A stretch of 64,000 nt of DNA from Hippasteria phrygiana. Lineage: Eukaryota; Echinodermata; Asteroidea; Valvatida; Goniasteridae. Both the position numbers and the translations under genes were made by a program. The DNA lies in the NCBI GenBank assembly GCA_037893225.1, contig JAZGUH010000446.1, positions 349,725 through 413,724 of the forward strand. The letters are read 5' to 3'. This document shows, piece after piece, positions 57,169 to 64,000 of this stretch. The number at the start of each line of letters is the position of its first letter. Within the stretch, counting starts at the first letter, position 1. The notes beneath the pieces were generated by a model. It was not told the DNA's origin, did not search any database, and worked only from the letters and a program-made list of their open reading frames with translations.

Positions 57169-58507
57169 GGATTAACCCCTTGTCCTTCAGGACAAATGCT
57201 CAACGTTGAGTGCCACAATGGATGTCCCAACACCTCTTGGTACTGTCCCACAAAAAAATATATAAAATTTCAATAAATTGATATTTGTGAAGGATCACGG
57301 GCTAAAAAAAAACAAACACATTAAGTTGAACTGATCAAATTATCTTTATTTGTTCAAAGCTTTGAGCAGCGGTGTAACTTGGACCCTATGGGGGACACGC
57401 TTGAAAAACCAACAGTTTCATAGAGAAATGATTTCATACATCTTTGCCCCTCATACCCTTACCACCCTACCTCCACAGAAATGGTATGGGAGGCATATAT
57501 GGTTGAAGCTGCTATAGTAGAACCTACCACTTTGCCTTCAGGGGTGCTAAAGCAATCAGGAGGGTGTGCGTGCCATCATACGGGCAGACTCCTCAGAGCA
57601 TTCAGGAGATTGAAGGGGCCGTTAGTATCCAAGATGGAGGATTTCAGCTGGTAGCACATTTAAAAGTCAAGAAATGATTACAAGTGGACTTGAAACAATG
57701 ACTTGATTAGAAGGGGCACTCGGACCCGACTGAATTGAGTACAGAAGGAACAAAGTGAGCACAAATATCTTAGCAAAGGAAACATTGCAGTGGACATTCA
57801 GCTCAACATGCTTTCCGCATACAAGTGACAACAATACAAACATGATCTAAAATACTCGTCCTCACTGAAAGTGAAAAGCAGGTGGTAAGTTTTCTTCAAT
57901 CTTAGAAAAGCCTTTCATCAATATATGCAAGAGGGCGCTATTTTGTTTTTGTCACACAAGGCTCTCCTTGTCAAAGGAGTATAAGACCTACACAAAAACC
58001 AGTCCTCAAAATCGCCCTCCAAAATCGTTTTGCAGAAATATTGGCCACTACTAATAGTCCAAACAAGCTGTTGAATATGAAAATCAAGTAAAAAGAGGAA
58101 CCTGCTCAAGATAATGTAGAAAAGTGTGATATATAGCTTTTATGAATACTTTAGGGTTTACAAGTGTGTACATGTGCCATTTTATTGTAATTTTATGCAT
58201 GGTATTTTAATTTTGTCTTTGCCTACATCTTCTGAAAATATTAGATCATATTTAATGTAATTTTGAATGTTTTATCTTATGTTTCATTGTGTATGCGCAT
58301 TGATCATATTTGTAATGAAATTGCTCAATACAATACATTATTATTATTACACAAAGCCTATAGAGACTCCTGCTGTTCTGCCTTGGAATGACATCACACT
58401 CTAGCTCATGAATATGCAAAATACCTCATTAGCATAAAAGCCTAAAAGTGGAAATTTCACTGCAATTATTGTTACCAGGGAGGTTGAAAGTGACGTAACC
58501 TTGTCAA

Positions 58508-61500
58508 TTAGAAACTGTCCAACTCTGATAAAATCCCAAGGATACGTCCATTGCTTGGGTCCGAATATTCTGAATTGAAACGGACAGGATGGATTCGCTG
58601 ACCGATGGATATGTCACCGAAGTCCTTGGTCGTGCGTCCACGGTCGGAAATTGACCACCAAGGGAGCATGACCCGCCGGGCAGTGGACTTCCCAGATACA
58701 AATGTGGTGTGGACGCTGGAAAGAGAGGGGCAAGAGTGAAGTTTGTTGTACAATGAGTTTTCCCACAATAGCAAAAAAACAAGCATTATTCCATGACAAA
58801 AAGGCAAGAAAAAATCTTATTCTAAAACAAGCATTATTCCATGACAAACCCATTATTAGCGCCAAAAGTACCTCTAAAACATTTGTACCAGCTATATATA
58901 CTACCCTGGATAATAAGGGTTGCCTTTACAAAAGATAACCTCCTAAGGCCCTTATTGCTGGGGAAACCATCTTCAATCCTCCAAATCCTCCTGTGCTTCA
59001 ATCACCATCATCCTCAACCTCCAAAATCCTCCGGGTGTCTTCAATGCAACCATTCATCTCAATCCCTCAAAATCCTCCAAAATCCTCCATGGGGATTTTG
59101 GAGGGATTGAGGGAGGGTTAAAAAATCCACCTCTCACACACAAACCCTACAAGCTGAAACATCGGAATAGAAGGGACTTACTTCATATGCAAGTGTTCCT
59201 GGGTCGCCAGGCTGGCCGGATGCAACGCTAGCACGGAATGGAGTAACAGCTGAATCGTCCCTGCAAACTGACGCAGGATGGAAGTCCTGCCCGCTGCAAA
59301 CTCATCAGACCCTGATAAACAAACACCAGCTGTAGTCGAGTCCATCACAAGTCCATCACAATTCCCTGCAAGTCCATCACAAACCCTTCAGTCCTAATTC
59401 CCGATCAACAAGCTATTCAAATGAGCTTGACAAATGCATTCCTTTGTCATTGTTCATTCCAGTTACCTTGTGACTGGCTTTATGAAAGGACCTTGTGACT
59501 GGACTTGCGGAAAGGACTTGTGACTGACTTGCAGACTAGCGACTACAGCCCTGACAAAACCACACAATGACGACAACAATAAGCACTTATAATGATTGAA
59601 GTATTGAGTATCATAGTCCTTATAGCACTGGTCAATGAGCCAGTATTTAGGTATTGTTTGAAGCTATGCATGGTGTAGTTGCAAGCTAGAAGGTACGTTG
59701 TGGTACACCATGGAAAGATATCTCTTTTATGAGAAGTGTTGGCTGTGAAACGAGCCGATGGTGAGAGACCACCGCTCCTAATTAACCCTTCTGGCCCGGC
59801 TGCTATTAAGAGGAGTGCAGTGGTGAGATGAAGTCCTGCGTCATTTTTCATTTTTATATGTAGATTGCATATTGTAAAATCAAACAGCAAATTCTTTCTG
59901 CCTGAAATACTACAGAAGTGACTTTCGGAGCTGTTTTTAACAAGTCCCCTCTAGCCCGGTGATGCCATTTGTCTTAAAGTCGTCGCTGCGGGCAGCAAAC
60001 AATTTGACGTCATAGGACAAACTCCCCTTTTGTGTCTAGCAAGAGGGGACTTGATAAAAAATAGCTCATCAAAAGTCACTTTTTTGGATTTTGTTTGATT
60101 TTACAATACGCAATCTACATAAAAATAAATGATTCGTCAAACAATCCACAAGGGAAACTGACTAGTAAATTTGAATACATTTCAAAGTGAACAAAGAAAC
60201 TGGCAGGAGCGGGATTCGAACAGACTTCTCCCAGCAATCAACATCATCTTTTTAAACCCTAACCCTGCCAGACGCAGCACAGTGCATCTGTGGTGACAGC
60301 TTGACCTTGCTGCACTCTGCACACAAGTCCAATGTTTGCAAAGTATGGCATTCTGATGCGTCTGGCAGGGTTTCTAGCCAAAATACCCTGGAGGGTTAGG
60401 GTTAATGGGGTGCTGGTATGCCATGACAGGCTTAGTGCAGGCCAAGTCTAACGCACAATAGGCAAACAATGGATTGAGTACGCACAGGAATGCGCGTATA
60501 CACAACTTCCCCACTTACCCTGGCGTCACAGCCCATTTGCAACAGGGGGGTAGAGTGATTTTTAATTGCACTAAATGGAAAAGGCAGTCAAGTGGGACTC
60601 GGGTTGGCACAATGGTTCTTTCATAATTAGTGGATCGGTTCACTGACCGCATACATGTACGAGGTGCCACCATGGACTTAGCCGAGCTCAATGTCCACCT
60701 TGGGTGGGGATTTCAGCTGCCAGTGGCTATCCTGGGACTTGCCGGTGGGGGACGTGACTATTGATGGGATCATGCATATGTACGAGGTGCCACATGACTA
60801 GCCTAGCTCAATGTCCACCTTGGGTGGGGATTTCAGCTGCTAGGGGTGTCTATCCTGGGACTTGCCGGTGGGGGACGTGACTATAGATGGGGATCATGCA
60901 TATGTACGAGGTGCCACATGACTTAGCCTAGCTCAATGTCCACCTTGGGTGGGGATTTCAGCTGCTTAGTGGGCTATCCCTGGGACTTGCCGGTGGGGGG
61001 ACGGACTATTGATGGGATCATGCATATGTACGAGGTGCCACATGACTTAGCCTAGCTCAATGTCCACCTTGGGTGGGGATTTCAGCTGCTAGGTGGGCTA
61101 TCTGGGACTTGCGGTGGGGGACGTGACTATTGATGGGATCATGCATATGTATGAGGTTCCATCTGACTTACCCTGGCTCGATAGTCCTCTACCACGGGAG
61201 GAACTACTGGCTGCAAGGGGGGCTTACCTTAGGACTTGCCGGTGCAGGACTTGATATTCTTATTTGGTCCCTTTCTCCCCTTCTGCTAAATGATCCGAAA
61301 CAAGACGATAATATCAAGCTTAGAGCCCTAGCTTATCACCCAAACAGTGCGGTTTAGGAGGGTTCTATACGCTAAGGCCTCAGCCCTATCCACCAACGTA
61401 CCATTATCATCAATCTAAATCTATACCCCTCAACTATCCGTAGGCCCATGTAAGTCACACCAGTTATAGTAAACAGGCGTTACCTGTGGTGGAACCAGAA

Positions 61501-63176
61501 CTGTGAGAACAAGCTCCCTCTTGGCACTATACAAGACTTTTGGGGGAGGGGGGGTGAGTTAATCCCCCCCCCCCCCGGTCCTATCCGGATCTCAAAATTC
61601 TCTGGAATCAGTTGAGAATTATCCTCTATTAGATCTGGCCAAGGAAAACCGATAAGGGTGGTAGGGTTGGCAATTCAAATGTCGCCCATTACCACCTCTG
61701 ATCATAATCCTTCAATACCAAGAGTGGTTTTAGCCTTGTATTGGGAGATTTCAATAGAAAAAAAATATAAATCACCCAATCCATTCAAAACTCGCTTAAA
61801 ACATTTAAATACAGTCAAGACCACTTTGAACACCTGAGAAAGTACTTTATAGATATTATGTATACATACAAAAGGCTCCTAAACAATCTGAGGTTAGATT
61901 TACATGACAATCTGTCCAATCTGGCTTTAATTCCTAAATATCCTTCAGTGTTTACAATATCAGCACCTTTTGTGTCTTCCTCTCTTGACAGACCATCGAG
62001 GGCACTCTTCTTGTGCCCAGCTGAGCCTGTTTCAAACTCATACTTGGCTTGGCTTTCCCCAGCCCTTGGGGTGATCAGCCTCACGGCATCCTCCTTGATG
62101 TCGACAAGCTTAGCTGTGGGCAGAACTTGACCGATACTTTTGCTTTCTTGCCGATATTAAAAATCACACACAAGAAAACTGTTGGCTCAACCGATGACAG
62201 GGTAATGATACACAACGCGTGCATATCAAATGTCATACTTCAAGCAGAGATGATTTAAGGTACCCCAAACTCCATAAGGGTGTGGAAAATTATATTAAAA
62301 TGGAGGATTCGGGACTGTTGGGGTTTTAATAAGGTTAATAACATAGCACACAGGAAAACAGGGGTCGGGGACTAAAGGCGTAAAAAGCATTAATACTTCC
62401 ATGACAATTCGGTTGTGTCACAGATCACTAAATTATGTGCAAAACATAACACATTTAGCCATACTACTGAAGGAATTTTTGAAAAACGTATAGCAATGAA
62501 ATATAAGCGGAAAATGCAAAATTAAAAGATGAAGTTTTTATGCAAGTTCGCAACCAACAAGGCTAAAAGCATGGGGCTACAACGAAAAGGAAATCCAAGA
62601 TGGAAGAGATAGGATTTAACATTCCTCTTGAAACAAGGGAAACATGCACAGGCAAAGAGTTCCACAGGAATACAGAACGAGGGAAAGGGCTTTGGCATAG
62701 CTTTTCGTTCTTCATCTAGGTACAGTCATGGTTATAAGTAACTCCAGATTGGCCTTAATATTTACTTGTTTGTTACAAAATTCGTTCAGAACCAGTCACA
62801 AACAATGTACACACATTCATATGTTGGCTAGGAAACAGTGCTTAGCAAATCTGTGGTTCCAACAATGTATGAGGCGAGGAACAAGCTATGGTTTACCTGC
62901 CCTGGTTTCACCACAACCCACCGCCGGCGAAATACCCAAAGGCACTCCCTCAGGCACCACAAACTCCAAACGATGTGGGTCGACGGCAGGCGAATCTCCC
63001 CCTTGCCGATCCGTGGGCAACCTGGGTGGGTGATTCATGGCGCTGGTGGGGAGTTGACGGACATACAGGGAAGTGATGGATGTGTCCCTCCATGGCGGTG
63101 GCAGTGAAGTGGTTGTGGAGTGCGAGAGCTCCAGAGAGGGTGAACCCCCTGCTTTGCAAGAGGATCTTGAAGTCCA
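58508..63176 (-). CDS. Unrecognised multi-exon host gene, minus strand
   Basis: Four exons fit together. 62897-63176 has a superb acceptor (TTTCTTTCCCTGTCCACCAG) and donor CAG/GTAAAC, and includes SITSLYVRQLPTSAMN and HRLEFVVPEGVPLGIS. 61904-62146 includes GQVLPTAKLVDIKEDAVRLI, GHKKSALDGLSREEDTKGAD and YLGIKARLDRLS. 59182-59311 includes SDEFAAGRTSILRQFAGTIQ. 58508-58715 has the acceptor CCCCTCTCTTTCCAG, includes STARRVMLPWWSISDRGR and TKDFGDISIGQRIHPVRF, and ends SELDSF then TAA. Phases 1, 1 and 2 agree at all three joins without forcing. The 5' end lies beyond the window or was not found. TKDFGDISIGQ recalls the first strand of ASH/MSP domains. It may continue into the exons at 57.1 to 51.7 kb if the last exon uses an internal donor. 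Confidence 0.55.
58970..59120 (-). repeat. GGAGGATTTTGGAGGATTGA repeat, opposite orientation
   Basis: TCAATCCTCCAAATCCTCCT and CTCAAAATCCTCCAAAATCC units are the reverse complement of the repeat at 53,827-54,010. It also ends in an inverted unit (GGGGATTTTGGAGGGATTGA). Confidence 0.7.
59820..60250. mobile_element. Diverged third copy of the 8018-type element, broken by a SINE
   Basis: GTCCTGCGTCA, then TGTAGATTGCATATTGTAAA on the left, the CGTCGCTGCGGGCAGCAAAC centre, and ACAATACGCAATCTACATAA on the right. The outer right arm (CAGACTTCTCCCAGCAATCA, from 60,228) resumes after a SINE segment at 60,128-60,226. This copy lies in minus-strand gene territory, outside the array. Confidence 0.6.
60128..60226 (-). 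repeat. Truncated tRNA-SINE copy inside a foldback element
   Basis: GATTCGTCAAACAATCCACA through GCAGGAGCGGGATTCGAA. It repeats 55,705-55,795 almost exactly and interrupts the right arm of the element at 59,820-60,250. Confidence 0.6.
60256..60401. mobile_element. TTAA-flanked foldback element with CCCTAACCCT ends
   Basis: TTAA at 60252-60255 and 60402-60405. Both ends read CCCTAACCCT inward, and the arms continue with GCCAGACGCA. The TTAA site and the C-rich ends resemble piggyBac-type elements. The TTAGGG-like ends are not taken as telomeric. Confidence 0.6.
60640..61260 (+). repeat. 123-bp tandem repeat
   Basis: GAGGTGCCAC recurs at 60661, 60784, 60908 and 61032, and as GAGGTTCCAT at 61153, a spacing of 121-124 bases. 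Each unit contains CTCAATGTCCACCTTGGGTG, GATTTCAGCTGC and GGGACTTGCCGGTGGGGGAC. The last unit is the most diverged. It lies in the intron between the exons at 61.9 and 59.3 kb. Confidence 0.85.
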
Positions 63177-63179
63177 CTG

Positions 63180-64000
63180 GTGGACAGGGAAAGAAATAGT
63201 TTCTTTAATCTCTTGGAATACTGACGACGCCCATGGCGTGGTTTGAAGAAAAAAAAAAGGACACCCTGTCCTGGTTGTCGTCTATACGCACATTCCTGTC
63301 ATATTCAATCCATTGTCAAGACACATTCAAAACCAGCCCAGAATTTTCGCGAGCATCAAAACTGAAGGTACGTGAAAACAACCTGGGACATCCCGAGTAC
63401 TGGAATGACACGGACTAATAATTTAACTCTAAAGTATCTGTTTTATGTTTTTTTACACATTTCTTTTAGGGAAGTGTGCTCAATACAAGGCTAAAAGCCA
63501 CTCAAGGTAAGAGCTACAGAGGTGGTGGGTTGGCCACTTTTTAAATTGCCAGCCCAGCCACATTACGGTTTATCTTGGATCGGATCTATAAGAGGACAAA
63601 TCTTCACAGATACCAAATAAGTATCCCAAATTTTCCCAAGACCTATAGACCCAGGCCGGTTAACTCACCGTTGGCATCTTAAAAAAACGTGATGTCTTTT
63701 CTATAAAGTTATGTATGATGTATATGTTGTTATTATTACTGTATTTGTACATTGAGGCCTCCTAGAATGCAGTGCTGTGCACTGATTGGAGTTTACCCTC
63801 ATTAAAGATGACGTAAATAAAGAAATAAATAAAACCAACTTGCTATATACATGTACAGGCCGACGGCCAGTTTTTCAGGCAAACAAACCACTGAAAAAAT
63901 AATGGCTGTTCGTTTCATATTTGTTAGATGTTCATAGTGAAAGTGTCGGCAGGGTGGCCCTTTGGCAGTTGCGATGAGCGAGACTTTACACTGGGGGGCA
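63180..64000. other. Upstream part of the minus-strand gene or its intron, no exon assigned
   Basis: A plus-strand frame at 63,233-63,367 ends in a good donor-like AAG/GTACGT but has no acceptor or start in context. Nothing else was recognised. Confidence 0.3.

Noticed and set aside
60255..60405. Interstitial telomere
   Set aside because: CCCTAACCCT occurs only as the short ends of a TTAA-flanked foldback element, not as a tandem array.
63233..63418. Plus-strand exon with donor AAG/GTACGT
   Set aside because: No matching acceptor, start codon context or partner exon on the plus strand.

Overview
The window is nuclear DNA from an animal. Genes are split into short exons with GT-AG introns, coding density is low, and the rest is crowded with small inverted-repeat transposons, SINE pieces, a Gypsy-type LTR element, a Penelope-like remnant and long G or C homopolymers. 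Secreted fibrinogen-related-like proteins in tandem arrays, CAG(T/G)GGCG-type hAT ends and tRNA-derived SINEs suggest a marine invertebrate, perhaps a deuterostome such as an echinoderm or cephalochordate. The species cannot be fixed from sequence alone.

Region 1 (about 0.55 to 46.7 kb) is a tandem array of seven related genes on the plus strand, each built on the same five-exon plan. A signal-peptide exon is followed by a Cys-rich exon, a short exon with NGT glycosylation sites, a 103-codon exon with a VHCEMPGGW motif, and a C-terminal exon. The array lies in two blocks that repeat the same order of units: block I (genes 1, 2, 3) and block II (genes 4, 5, 6, then a further unit, gene 7). Genes 1, 2, 4 and 5 can be spliced into open frames of 321, 302, 322 and 302 residues. 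Gene 2 has a frame-shifted but open C-terminus. Genes 3 and 6 are pseudogenes with the same small transposon at the same position in exon 1. Gene 7 is truncated after exon 3 by a minisatellite. Genes 1 and 5 share an intron insertion and exon-5 variants that their positional partners lack, which points to gene conversion or unequal exchange.

Region 2, nested in intron 4 of gene 2 (13,581 to 18,446), is an antisense LTR retrotransposon with 4-bp target duplications, a gag region and zinc knuckle, but no recognisable pol. A 1.2-kb Mutator-like terminal-inverted-repeat element with a 9-bp target duplication is nested inside it. Because the array is repeated, several insertions can be checked against an uninserted paralogous site within this same window.

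Region 3 (46.7 to 51 kb) is repeat-rich intergenic DNA: an AAACAAACACCCC minisatellite, foldback elements, a Penelope-like reverse transcriptase remnant on the minus strand, and hAT-like ends.

Region 4 (about 51.6 to 63.2 kb) holds exons of one or two unrecognised host genes on the minus strand. Four exons between 63.2 and 58.5 kb join in a consistent phase. Further good exons occur at 57.1, 54.2, 53.5 and 51.7 kb. Parts of the encoded protein resemble ASH/MSP-type beta-sandwich repeats, as in Hydin or CEP192-like proteins, but only tentatively. Introns here carry SINEs, TTAA-flanked foldback elements and a 123-bp tandem repeat.
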